Shown one piece after another: positions 8,060-15,237 of a DNA stretch of 64,000 nucleotides. The stretch spans positions 124,001-188,000 of the forward strand of contig NZ_CAURPW010000004.1 in NCBI RefSeq assembly GCF_963526985.1. Reading direction: 5' to 3'. The notes under the pieces are model-generated. The model did not search any database, had not been told where the DNA came from, and saw only the letters and a program-made list of their open reading frames with translations. Every line of letters starts with the position of its first letter. Position 1 is the stretch's first letter. A program made the translations under genes and the position numbers. Source of the DNA: an uncultured Campylobacter sp. GTDB lineage: Bacteria > Campylobacterota > Campylobacteria > Campylobacterales > Campylobacteraceae.

Positions 8060-8114
8060 AGCGTGACACATATTCGTATATACACTTCGTGTATATACGA
8101 ATATGTGTCACGCT
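8060..8114. repeat. Perfect 26-bp palindrome with 3-base loop (candidate oriT element)
   Basis: AGCGTGACACATATTCGTAT... forms a 26-bp perfect stem around a TTC loop. No T run follows, so it is not a plain terminator. Its place just ahead of mobC and the relaxase gene, followed by two more hairpins, suits a transfer origin or a plasmid single-strand origin. Confidence 0.75.
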
Positions 8115-8127
8115 CTTGCAGAGGGCT

Positions 8128-8166
8128 GTTAATCCTTTAGCTTAAAACAGAGCTAAAAGGATTAAC
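8128..8166. repeat. Second inverted repeat of the candidate oriT region
   Basis: GTTAATCCTTTAGCT at 8128-8142 pairs with AGCTAAAAGGATTAAC at 8151-8166 with one bulged base and an 8-base loop. AATCCT resembles the nick-region word of some MOBP origins, but the match is too short to place a nick site. Confidence 0.5.
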
Positions 8167-8175
8167 CAAAGGTGA

Positions 8176-8216
8176 GAGTTTTAATCTAAGGTTTAAAACT
8201 CTTTTATATTTTTTTA
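8176..8216 (+). terminator. Rho-independent terminator or leader hairpin before mobC
   Basis: GAGTTTTAA / TTAAAACTC forms a 9-bp stem with an 8-base loop, followed by TTTTATATTTTTTT. It ends 20 bases before the mobC start, so it could end the upstream transcript or attenuate the mob genes. Confidence 0.6.
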
Positions 8217-8236
8217 TCAAAAACAAGGAGCTTTTT

Positions 8237-8578
8237 ATGATAAAAAATAAAAATATAATCTTACGAGTTTCGGAAGAATTTCGAGAATTACTCGGACAAA
8301 AAGCTAGCAAGGTTGGAATACCTATCTCGGAATATCTTCGAAAATCGGCGATGAATTCCGAGATCGTGAATTACGTTTCTAAAGAGATCGATCCACAAAT
8401 CATATTTAATTTTTATCGCGCGGCGGAGAACATAAATCAGATTGCTAAAGCAACAAATACGATCGCAAAACAAGAACAAATAAGCAGGGATTTTGAAATA
8501 AAAATCCTCGAAGCTTTGTATAGAAACGAACAGCTTTTGAATCAAATTTACGTTACGTTAAAAGGAGAAAAACAATGA
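8237..8578 (+). CDS. mobC: MobC-like relaxosome accessory protein
   Basis: A 113-residue protein. The N-terminal 45 residues (NIILRVSEEFRELLGQKASK, then GIPISEYLRKSAM) have the strand-helix-helix form of ribbon-helix-helix DNA-binding proteins. The following helical part (INQIAKATNTIAKQEQI) resembles the conserved NxxxIARxxN block of MobC. Such proteins bind oriT and help the relaxase open it. A strong AAGGAG ribosome site lies six bases before the ATG. The stop overlaps the relaxase start by four bases (ATGA), so the pair is translationally coupled. Confidence 0.75.
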   Translation: MIKNKNIILRVSEEFRELLGQKASKVGIPISEYLRKSAMNSEIVNYVSKEIDPQIIFNFYRAAENINQIAKATNTIAKQEQISRDFEIKILEALYRNEQLLNQIYVTLKGEKQ

Positions 8579-9702
8579 TAGCTCAACTCACAAAAGGCGA
8601 AAAAGGAATCGCCGAATATCTAGAAACCGGACATACAAAACATTCTGTATACTCAAGAGACGAAAAGGATCAAAGAATACCGCTCATGGGAAACTTGCAA
8701 GCGATCAAGGATAGCCAAGATTCGCAATTAAAAAATCCAAAAAGCAAGCAAAAACACAACTATTATCATGCTTCATTGTCATTCACTAGGGAAGAGTGGG
8801 ATAAGCTACAATCAGAAGGAAAGATCAACGAGGTTTTAGATGAATACATTAAGCTAAACTTTCCAAATCATTCGAGGGATGAGATGATATGCTATGCCGA
8901 AGCCCACGTGCCTATAATTCAAAGCGAGCCGTACATCCCTAGGGAAGGGGAAGATCAAAAATCAAAAAGACTCAACGAGGAGTACGAAGGCAAGGAGATC
9001 GGACGAAGTCCGCATGTCCATTTGATTATATCGTTTGAAAATATGAAGTTTAGCCGAGGCATAAAAACCGCGGGAATGGTATATTCAAAGGATCGTTCTC
9101 AAATGATAGCTTCGGCTATAAAGTTCAAGTCTATTGTTCAAGATATCGTTTGCGAAAAATTTGGACTCGATAATCCCGAACCATTAAAAATATCTCGATC
9201 TGAGCTATATCGACAGTATGAATCCTTTCGAAAAGCCGCAATGGTTCCAAAAGGAAAACCGAAAATTCAAGAAGAGATCGACCCTAAACAAATACTAGAA
9301 ACTAGCCCAATCCAAGCTGAAACAAAGGATATAACTCTTGACGAAATCAAAGAGAATACGAAAAATAGCGTAGTAGAAAACGAGATCGTAAAAACTATCG
9401 ATCCTGAAATTAGAGCTCAAAATATCCAATTAGCCGAAATGCTGAAATCGAAAAACGTCGATATCTTTATTCCTACCTTAAAAGCTAGATACGGCGTAAA
9501 TATTCGATCAAACGAGGACGGAACAAGAATTCAATTCGAAACGATTACCCAGAAGACTAGGAAACCCAGTACGAGAAACATGAATGTTTTGGACTATGTG
9601 ACTAAAGAGCTTCGTATTCGCTTTGACGATGCCGTGAAGATATTAAGCGATATTGCGCTCGAGCAAGAATCCTTAGCTAAATACCGATACTATCGAGCTT
9701 AG
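8575..9702 (+). CDS. mobA: Relaxase (MobA-type), truncated by a frameshift
   Basis: 375 residues. The relaxase signature is visible: HNYYHASLSF with a following EEW near residue 62, a YAEAHVP segment near 107, and the histidine triad region RSPHVHLIISF near 147. It would nick and lead the transferred strand. A DNA-binding-looking region follows (LKARYGVNIRSNEDG near residue 305). The stop at 9702 cuts the frame. A coding frame for a primase-like domain overlaps from 9677 in the +1 register, as if one A had been inserted at 9679-9681. RSF1010 MobA shows that relaxase-primase fusions exist. Confidence 0.78.
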   Translation: MIAQLTKGEKGIAEYLETGHTKHSVYSRDEKDQRIPLMGNLQAIKDSQDSQLKNPKSKQKHNYYHASLSFTREEWDKLQSEGKINEVLDEYIKLNFPNHSRDEMICYAEAHVPIIQSEPYIPREGEDQKSKRLNEEYEGKEIGRSPHVHLIISFENMKFSRGIKTAGMVYSKDRSQMIASAIKFKSIVQDIVCEKFGLDNPEPLKISRSELYRQYESFRKAAMVPKGKPKIQEEIDPKQILETSPIQAETKDITLDEIKENTKNSVVENEIVKTIDPEIRAQNIQLAEMLKSKNVDIFIPTLKARYGVNIRSNEDGTRIQFETITQKTRKPSTRNMNVLDYVTKELRIRFDDAVKILSDIALEQESLAKYRYYRA

Positions 9703-10972
9703 CGTATCAAATGATTTTAGAATCAATCAAAAAGCTACGCAAGAAGCCATTAAAAAAGGGAGTATAAATAAAAAAATATACTATGCCGAAATCGGATGGA
9801 AAACGATAACTACGAATCCGCAGAATATCGAAAATGTTTTGCGACAATACTCGGATATAAGCATGGCTAAATTTTCGAACGGATCGCGAAATAATGCGAA
9901 TATATCGGGTTTTACAAAAACTCTCATATTCGACATCGACAACAAAGAGCCTCATCAGGATATGAAAATTTCCGATGGTATCGAACTACTCAAAAGAAAA
10001 GGCATTCAGGGCTTTATCTACCCATCCTCGAGTCATCTCTACGACGGAAAAACCGAGAAATTTCGTATGATTGTTCCTACCACGAAAGCCCTTCAAGACA
10101 AGGATATTTATAAGGATTATATGCATCTTGTAGTAAGAAATCTCGGGCTTGAAGGAAAGATCGATACTGTTTCGGATACTTCTTCGCAATGCTATTATCA
10201 GCCATTAAAAAAAGATAACGTGATTTTGGTGGACGGAAAGACCTTCGACAATTCGGAGATCTTGCGACAAACTCAAATCCTCAAGCAGGCAAGAATCGAA
10301 CAAGGTATCGAAAATCAAGCTATCAATAATATCGATCAAATCAAGCAAGGCATAGATGCTACAAAGAAATTTGAACTTCAGCATGAACCGATCGATGATG
10401 AACGATATTTGACGAGAGTGTCGCTACAATCATTGCATGATCGCATTCCTTTTTATGATCTTGTTAGGTATTTCGAGCCTAACGCTACGATCCACCAAGA
10501 AGGAAAAAACCAAATCATGCACACAAAAGACGGTAGGCATCTATACATCCAAGATCAAAACTCGGCATATTTGTTTTCCAAGAATCGCTATGTGACTCCT
10601 TACACTTACCTTCAAGAGAGGATAAACGAAGCTGCAAGCGAGATCAAGTATCATGGAAACGGCGAGAATGTTCAAAAATTAGGGATTCTTCCAAACGAGC
10701 TAAATACTTTTAATCCGAAGAATCCGAATGAAATTTCGAAATTCTTCGCTAGAAAGTTAAGCAAATACTGGAGATCTATCACGAGTTTTAATCTTAAAGG
10801 GTTTGTAAAAACAATCAACCGATGCATGTCTAACTGGAATGATCATCAAGGAAAGAGTCAAGTTATGGAGCATTATCAACTTCGAAAATTAGACATTTTC
10901 GAGGATTCTCTAAATGTAGGATATTGGGGGATCAATCAAGAAGTCGGATCTACTATCCAACGGGTTAGATGA
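9677..10972 (+). CDS. Primase-like C-terminal half of the relaxase, in a shifted frame
   Basis: The frame is open from 9677 but has no good start until a TTG at 9839 or the ATG at 9863, neither with a clear ribosome site. The sequence from 9680 already looks coding (AEIGWKTITTNPQNIENV). FDIDN near 9932 and EKFRMIVPTTK near 10058 resemble the acidic and basic motifs of archaeo-eukaryotic-type primases. It is best read as the second half of a relaxase-primase, separated by a +1 break. A second +1 break is likely at the GGGGG run 10926-10930; the next frame continues to a stop at 11043-11045 (LLSNGLDERFNKSEIE and on). As it stands it may not be expressed. Confidence 0.55.
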   Translation, partial: LNTDTIELSVSNDFRINQKATQEAIKKGSINKKIYYAEIGWKTITTNPQNIENVLRQYSDISMAKFSNGSRNNANISGFTKTLIFDIDNKEPHQDMKISDGIELLKRKGIQGFIYPSSSHLYDGKTEKFRMIVPTTKALQDKDIYKDYMHLVVRNLGLEGKIDTVSDTSSQCYYQPLKKDNVILVDGKTFDNSEILRQTQILKQARIEQGIENQAINNIDQIKQGIDATKKFELQHEPIDDERYLTRVSLQSLHDRIPFYDLVRYFEPNATIHQEGKNQIMHTKDGRHLYIQDQNSAYLFSKNRYVTPYTYLQERINEAASEIKYHGNGENVQKLGILPNELNTFNPKNPNEISKFFARKLSKYWRSITSFNLKGFVKTINRCMSNWNDHQGKSQVMEHYQLRKLDIFEDSLNVGYWGINQEVGSTIQRVR

Positions 10973-11078
10973 AAGATTCAATAAGTCTGAAATCGAAATC
11001 AAAGACAAAGAACAAACTAAAAAATACGATGGTTTAGACAGATAGTTTTAAACAATATAAATTTAGATCATATATATA

Positions 11079-11128
11079 GCTTTTGCCTTAGTTAAACTTC
11101 GGATTTACGTAAAATGAAAGGCAAAAGC
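11079..11128. repeat. 11-bp inverted repeat downstream of the primase
   Basis: GCTTTTGCCTT at 11079-11089 pairs perfectly with AAGGCAAAAGC at 11118-11128 across a 28-base loop. It may end the mob transcript, although no T run follows directly. Confidence 0.45.
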
Positions 11129-11178
11129 GTAATTCAAAATGTCTTTTTTATCCCCCGCTCCAGCTCCAAGTATTCGCT

Positions 11179-11285
11179 ATTTCGGGAGATACGCTCTTCG
11201 AGCTATACCGCGGTTTCGACCCATTGCACGCGCACTAGAACTTATGATTTGGTATGATTTAGCGCGTGCATGAGGCCCCCGAAAT
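11179..11285. repeat. Nested stem structure in the right arm
   Basis: ATTTCGGG at 11179-11186 pairs with CCCGAAAT at 11278-11285. Inside it TGCACGCGC at 11225-11233 pairs with GCGCGTGCA at 11262-11270, and a small GCTC-TTC-GAGC hairpin sits at about 11193-11203. This gives a closed multi-branched fold of about 107 bases, either a structured RNA or a DNA site such as an origin. Confidence 0.45.
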
Positions 11286-11641
11286 CCGCGAAATAAGAAC
11301 TAGCATATATCTTCAAACAAGCCTCAATACAAATTTCGATTTTGGGTCCCGAAGCGACGAAGTCGTTTGGAAAAAAAAAAATCGAAGGTCATCGCAGGCG
11401 GAAGCCGGCGGTATTCTAGCACCATTGCCCGCCTAATCGATACAAAAGGCAAGGCAAAAAAGGCGGGGCAAGGGGCTAGGATAAAACATATTGCATTACG
11501 CCTTAGGAAAAATTTTCAATTAAATTTTGAACAAACCTTTTATTTTTTAAGATCATATTTATATTTTTTCGATATGATCGTAATTAAAGTTTTGCTAAAT
11601 TGTCGAATATATCGTGATTTACGCAGGGTTTCTTTTATTTT

Positions 11642-11656
11642 GACCTCGGGTACCAT
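11642..11656 (+). repeat. attR: right-hand copy of the att core
   Basis: GACCTCGGGTACCAT differs from the tRNA-Leu end at one base (T for C). No other part of a tRNA precedes it, as expected for the far end of an element inserted in a tRNA 3' end. Confidence 0.82.
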
Positions 11657-11925
11657 AGCATACAATTTACGCATTCAAAACCCCTAAAATATGGCATTTC
11701 AAAACGAGCTTTCGTTCAACTGGCAGTAAGAAACAGCCTCGATTACTATACATTTTTTACTATGTAGCCGTTTTTTACCTAGTAAACAAAAAATAACGGA
11801 CTATACGCTAAAAGAGCCACAAAAGCACCCAAAATACGATATTTCAAGAAAAATCAAAATACAAAAGCGCGCGGATATAATTAGTTTTGAGGGAAACCAA
11901 ACTAACCCCTCAAAAAGGAGATGAA

Positions 11926-12095
11926 ATGAAAAAAAAATCCGCGACAACAAAGAGTTTGCCCGCAACCCGCAGGCTGTAATTATGGCTTGTACTCCAGAGC
12001 GCAAAAATGCGAAATGCTTGATAACTCGCAATTATAAAGCCGACAAAAGCAATCATAGGCGCGAGTTCTACTACTATGCCGACGTTTTCAATTGA
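11926..12095 (+). pseudogene. Small gene out of frame after a poly-A run (possibly switchable)
   Basis: An AAGGAG site precedes ATG at 11926, followed at once by nine A (11929-11937). As written, the frame ends after 17 codons. One more A (or two fewer) would open a 56-residue protein ending at 12095, with coding-like sequence (DNKEFARNPQAVIMACTPE, then ITRNYKADKSNHRREFYYY). I do not recognise the family. A homopolymer right after a start codon is a classic slipped-strand switch, but decay or a sequencing error would look the same. Confidence 0.4.
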
Positions 12096-12200
12096 CTTAC
12101 AATAAAATCTCGCATTTAATTTTAAATTGCCTTACTGTTAAATTTTCGCCGTAAAACCAAAAATTTTAATAATATTTAATCTATTTAAGTAAATTTATTG

Positions 12201-12206
12201 TAAAAT
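12201..12206 (+). promoter_or_regulatory. Probable -10 box of the sulfite reductase operon
   Basis: TAAAAT preceded by ATTG lies 30 bases before the start at 12236. It forms part of an 11-base word (TAAAATCTCGC) that also occurs at 12103-12113, which may mark a regulator site or an older duplicated promoter. Confidence 0.4.
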
Positions 12207-12235
12207 CTCGCCCAAATTTTATAAAAAGGCAAACG

Positions 12236-13945
12236 ATGGACACCTATATTATTCCGGCGGAAGTAAGCGTCAAAGACGCGGAATTTTTTAGGCAAAAATG
12301 GCAAGAATATAAAAACGGCGAGCTTGATTTTAAAGGTTTTGAGAAAATTCGCGTGGCGTTTGGGATATACGAACAGCGCGTAAAAGACAGCTACATGGCG
12401 CGGGTAAAAACGCATGGCGGCGGCGTTGGCGCGAAAGAATTCGCGCGTCTAGGCGAGCTTTGCAAGCGCTACGCCAACGGATTTTTGCATCTATCTACGA
12501 GAGCTAGCATTCAGCTTCATTTCGTAAAAGACGACGAATTTATAGAGCTTGAAAACGAGATCGCCGCGATAAATATGACTACGCGCGGCGCATGCGGGGA
12601 TTGCGTTAGAGGCGTGGTTTGCGACGCGTTAGCGGGAGTCGCCAAAGACGAGGCTTTTAACGTCCTTCCCTACGCAAACGCTATTACTAGCATGCTTATC
12701 GGCAGAGCCGATTCTTACGGACTTTCTAGGAAATTTAAAATCGCTTTTTCAGGCTCCAAGGCTGACCGAGCAAACGCGACTATCACGGACGCGGGCTTTA
12801 TAGCGACCAAAAAAGGCGGCAAAAAAGGCTTTATAGTCTACGTCGCGGGCGGAATGGGCTCAAAACCGCGCCTAGGCGATAAATTTAAAAGTTTCATCCC
12901 CGCAAACGAAGCCTTTTTATACGCGCAAGCCATCAAGCTCGTGTTTGCTAAAACCGGCGATTACGAGCATAGAAACTCCGCCCGCCTGCGCCATGCCGCC
13001 GAGAAGCTAGGAAAAGAGACGATTTTTAAAATGATCGAGGACGAGGTCGCAAAAATTAGAGCTTCAAGCGAAAAATGGAGGCTGGATATCAAAGAGCCAA
13101 GGGGCGTTAAGCCGCTAATAAGCGAGCCTCGCGTTAGATTTTCCGCCGCGCAAAAAGCCTGGGCGCAAAACTACGTAACAGCGCAAAAACAAAAGGGCTA
13201 TTACTACGCCGTAGTGCCGTTTTTATGGGGTAACGTGCGCGGAGACGATGCGATAAAGCTATCAAAAGCGCTTATTAAACTCGGCCTAAAAGATTCGCTT
13301 TTTATAAGCCGAGATCAACATATAATCTTAAAAAATCTCAAAAAGACCGATCTTATCGCACTTTATCCCGTTATCGCGGAGATTTCGCCTATGAGCGCCG
13401 ATCCGCGCGTGTTTGCAAACATGACTCCGTGCACGGGCGCATCGACCTGTCGGCTAGGAATTTGCCGTCCAAAAGGCGCCGTGAAGGCTATCCACGATCA
13501 TATTAGAAACAGCGATTTAGACTTTTCTCTTTTAAAAGATATCGTTATTAAAATGTCGGGCTGTCCAAACTCTTGCACCGCTCATCAAAACGCAAATTTA
13601 GGCTTTATGGGCGGCACTAGGCGCGAGGACGGCAGATCGCTTCCTTATTACAGCGTATTTGCCGGAGGCGAGCTAAAAGAAGGCAAAAGCAAATTCGGCA
13701 AAAAAGTAGGCGGCGTGGCCGCTTATCACGTGCCTGAATTCGTCTACCAAACGCTTAAAAGATTTACGCAAGTAAAATCCGAGTTTAAAAATTTTAACGA
13801 CTGGGTCGATAACGGCGGAGATAACGTCATAGCTGAGCTTTGCGGGCTGTATCAGCGCGTGGGGACGTTTGAGGAAAACCCGAGGGCGTATTATGACTAC
13901 GGCGCGGACGTGCTTTTTGGCGAAACGCTAAAAGATAAAATTTAA
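12236..13945 (+). CDS. cysI: Sulfite reductase, siroheme / 4Fe-4S hemoprotein
   Basis: 569 residues with the two-fold repeated layout of nitrite/sulfite reductases. Cluster ligands are visible as CTGASTC near residue 400 and CPNSC near residue 443, the C-x5-C and C-x3-C pairs that bind the 4Fe-4S cluster bridged to siroheme. Arginine-rich substrate segments such as HLSTRASIQLHFV (near 83) fit. It reduces sulfite to sulfide with six electrons. No CysJ flavoprotein is nearby, so electrons probably come from ferredoxin or another partner. First gene of the cluster; its stop overlaps the next start (TAATG). Nitrite as substrate is possible, but the neighbours argue for sulfite. Confidence 0.85.
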   Translation: MDTYIIPAEVSVKDAEFFRQKWQEYKNGELDFKGFEKIRVAFGIYEQRVKDSYMARVKTHGGGVGAKEFARLGELCKRYANGFLHLSTRASIQLHFVKDDEFIELENEIAAINMTTRGACGDCVRGVVCDALAGVAKDEAFNVLPYANAITSMLIGRADSYGLSRKFKIAFSGSKADRANATITDAGFIATKKGGKKGFIVYVAGGMGSKPRLGDKFKSFIPANEAFLYAQAIKLVFAKTGDYEHRNSARLRHAAEKLGKETIFKMIEDEVAKIRASSEKWRLDIKEPRGVKPLISEPRVRFSAAQKAWAQNYVTAQKQKGYYYAVVPFLWGNVRGDDAIKLSKALIKLGLKDSLFISRDQHIILKNLKKTDLIALYPVIAEISPMSADPRVFANMTPCTGASTCRLGICRPKGAVKAIHDHIRNSDLDFSLLKDIVIKMSGCPNSCTAHQNANLGFMGGTRREDGRSLPYYSVFAGGELKEGKSKFGKKVGGVAAYHVPEFVYQTLKRFTQVKSEFKNFNDWVDNGGDNVIAELCGLYQRVGTFEENPRAYYDYGADVLFGETLKDKI

Positions 13946-15237
13946 TGACCCTACCAGTAGCCCTTACACCTAAACGCGTGCTTTTAATCGGAGCCGGAAA
14001 GGTCGCGCGGCAAAAATTTTTAGCTCTAAAAGCGGCCAGTTGGGAGTGCGAAATTTTAGCCGAAAAAATTTTAGAGCCGTTTTTTGCCGATAAAAACGTA
14101 AAAATTCGCAAGCTAACGCGGCAAAATTTGGGCGAAAATTTAAGCGGCTTTGAAATGATAATAGACGCTAGCGGAGATGAAAATTTAGGGCAGGCTTTAT
14201 TTAGCGAGCGTAAAAGCTTGGGCTATTTGCTAAACGTAGTCGATAAGCCTGCTTTAAGCGATTTTTATTTTACCGCAAACGCGCATTTAGGCGAGCTTAG
14301 CGTAGGCGTTAGCACTAACGGCGCGAGTCCTAGCCTAGCCGCGCTCGTAAGGGATAAAATAGTCAAAATTTTGCCTAGGAATTTAGCGGATTTTATCCCG
14401 AAGCTAAAACTAGCCAGGCTTGAGGCGATTGAAAATTCTAACCCGCAAAAGGCCGAAATTTTAAAACCGAAGTGCCGCGAAAATTTAGGCAAAGTTTTTT
14501 TAATCAGCTGCGGCAGCGGCAGCCTTCAAAATCTCACCTTGGGCGCGCTTGAAGCGTTTGAGCTGCTAGACGTAGCTCTAAGCGATAAACTAGTCGGCGA
14601 GGATACGCGCGAAATTTTACGAAATTTAGGCGTAGAGATTATTAACGTAGGCAAGGGCAAAGACGAAGATAGCGCGACGCAAGAGCAAATAAACGCCCTT
14701 ATGCTAAGCCTGGCAAAAGAAGGCAAGACCGTCGGGCGGCTAAAAGGCGGCGACGCGAGCTTGTTTGGCAGAGCGTTTGAGGAGATGAGCTTTTTAGAGG
14801 AAAACGGCGTGGAATTTGAGCTAATTAGCGGCGTCAGTTCGGTTTTTGCCGGATGCGCTAGCGCGCTTATTACGCCTACGATTAGAGGCGTTAGCAGCGG
14901 CGTTTTGATAGTCTCGGCGCATCTAAAAGGCGGCGCGATAAACACCGCTTGGCTTGAAATTTTAAAGACGCGAGACGTTACGACGGTCGCGCTTATGGCG
15001 CACGCTTATGCGGGCGAAATTTTAAATGCGGCAAGAAAGCTAAATTTAGACCTAGATACGCCCGCGGCGTTTGTTTCAAATATAGATAGAGCGGATGAAA
15101 AAGTAATCGTCGGACGAATAAAAAATTTAGAATCTATGGCGCTAAGATGCGCTCGTCCCGCGATTTTAATAATCGGCCCCGTCGTCGAAAAATCGCTAAG
15201 CTTGAAACCAAAATGCGAAAGGATAGCCGTTGAATAA
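13945..15237 (+). CDS. cysG: Siroheme synthase (precorrin-2 dehydrogenase / uroporphyrinogen-III methyltransferase)
   Basis: 430 residues, a fusion like CysG. Residues 1-150 form the NAD-binding dehydrogenase/ferrochelatase half, with LLIGAGKVARQK near 14 and NVVDKPALSDF near 99. From about 180 the methyltransferase half follows, with RLKGGDASLFGRAFEE near 268 and ISGVSS near 295. It makes siroheme for the sulfite reductase directly upstream. The glycine-rich loop opening the methyltransferase half reads CGSGSLQN instead of the usual GAGPGDP, a notable departure at the SAM site, while the later GGD motif is kept. The start overlaps the preceding stop; the binding-protein gene overlaps its 3' end. 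Confidence 0.88.
   Translation: MTLPVALTPKRVLLIGAGKVARQKFLALKAASWECEILAEKILEPFFADKNVKIRKLTRQNLGENLSGFEMIIDASGDENLGQALFSERKSLGYLLNVVDKPALSDFYFTANAHLGELSVGVSTNGASPSLAALVRDKIVKILPRNLADFIPKLKLARLEAIENSNPQKAEILKPKCRENLGKVFLISCGSGSLQNLTLGALEAFELLDVALSDKLVGEDTREILRNLGVEIINVGKGKDEDSATQEQINALMLSLAKEGKTVGRLKGGDASLFGRAFEEMSFLEENGVEFELISGVSSVFAGCASALITPTIRGVSSGVLIVSAHLKGGAINTAWLEILKTRDVTTVALMAHAYAGEILNAARKLNLDLDTPAAFVSNIDRADEKVIVGRIKNLESMALRCARPAILIIGPVVEKSLSLKPKCERIAVE

Larger units (their letters stand above)
11046..11641. other. Non-coding right arm of the element
   Basis: About 600 bases between the primase remnant and attR, with no gene I can support. It holds the inverted repeats listed separately, a run of eleven A at 11371-11381, a GC-rich G/A-biased tract (about 11390-11480), and then AT-rich sequence up to attR. 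A forward frame starting TTG at 11367 exists, but it lacks a ribosome site and runs through the att site, so I do not call it. Confidence 0.5.
4348..11656. mobile_element. Integrative and mobilizable element with a plasmid-like replication module
   Basis: About 7.3 kb between two copies of GACCTCGGG(C/T)ACCAT, one inside the 3' end of tRNA-Leu and one at 11642. It encodes integrase, RepA-like helicase, an iteron array, a small protein, a MobB-like protein, MobC and a relaxase-primase, with three hairpins ahead of mobC as a candidate oriT. There is no type IV secretion set, so transfer would need a helper. Base and codon use differ from the flanks: many CGA arginine and ATC/GATC-containing codons and few AAATTT words. 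No cargo gene is obvious. Three frames look broken, so the copy may be decaying or contain sequencing errors. Confidence 0.88.
11657..12235. other. Gap between attR and the sulfate cluster
   Basis: About 580 bases. It contains an imperfect hairpin (11768-11799, CCGTT...AACGG with A/T-rich arms), a small frame-interrupted reading frame (listed separately), and two copies of TAAAATCTCGC at 12103 and 12201, the second of which lies in the likely promoter of the sulfite reductase gene. Nothing else is recognisable. Confidence 0.5.

Noticed and set aside
11367..11687. 106-codon basic frame near attR
   Set aside because: TTG start inside a poly-A stretch, no ribosome site, and it runs across the att core into the flank.
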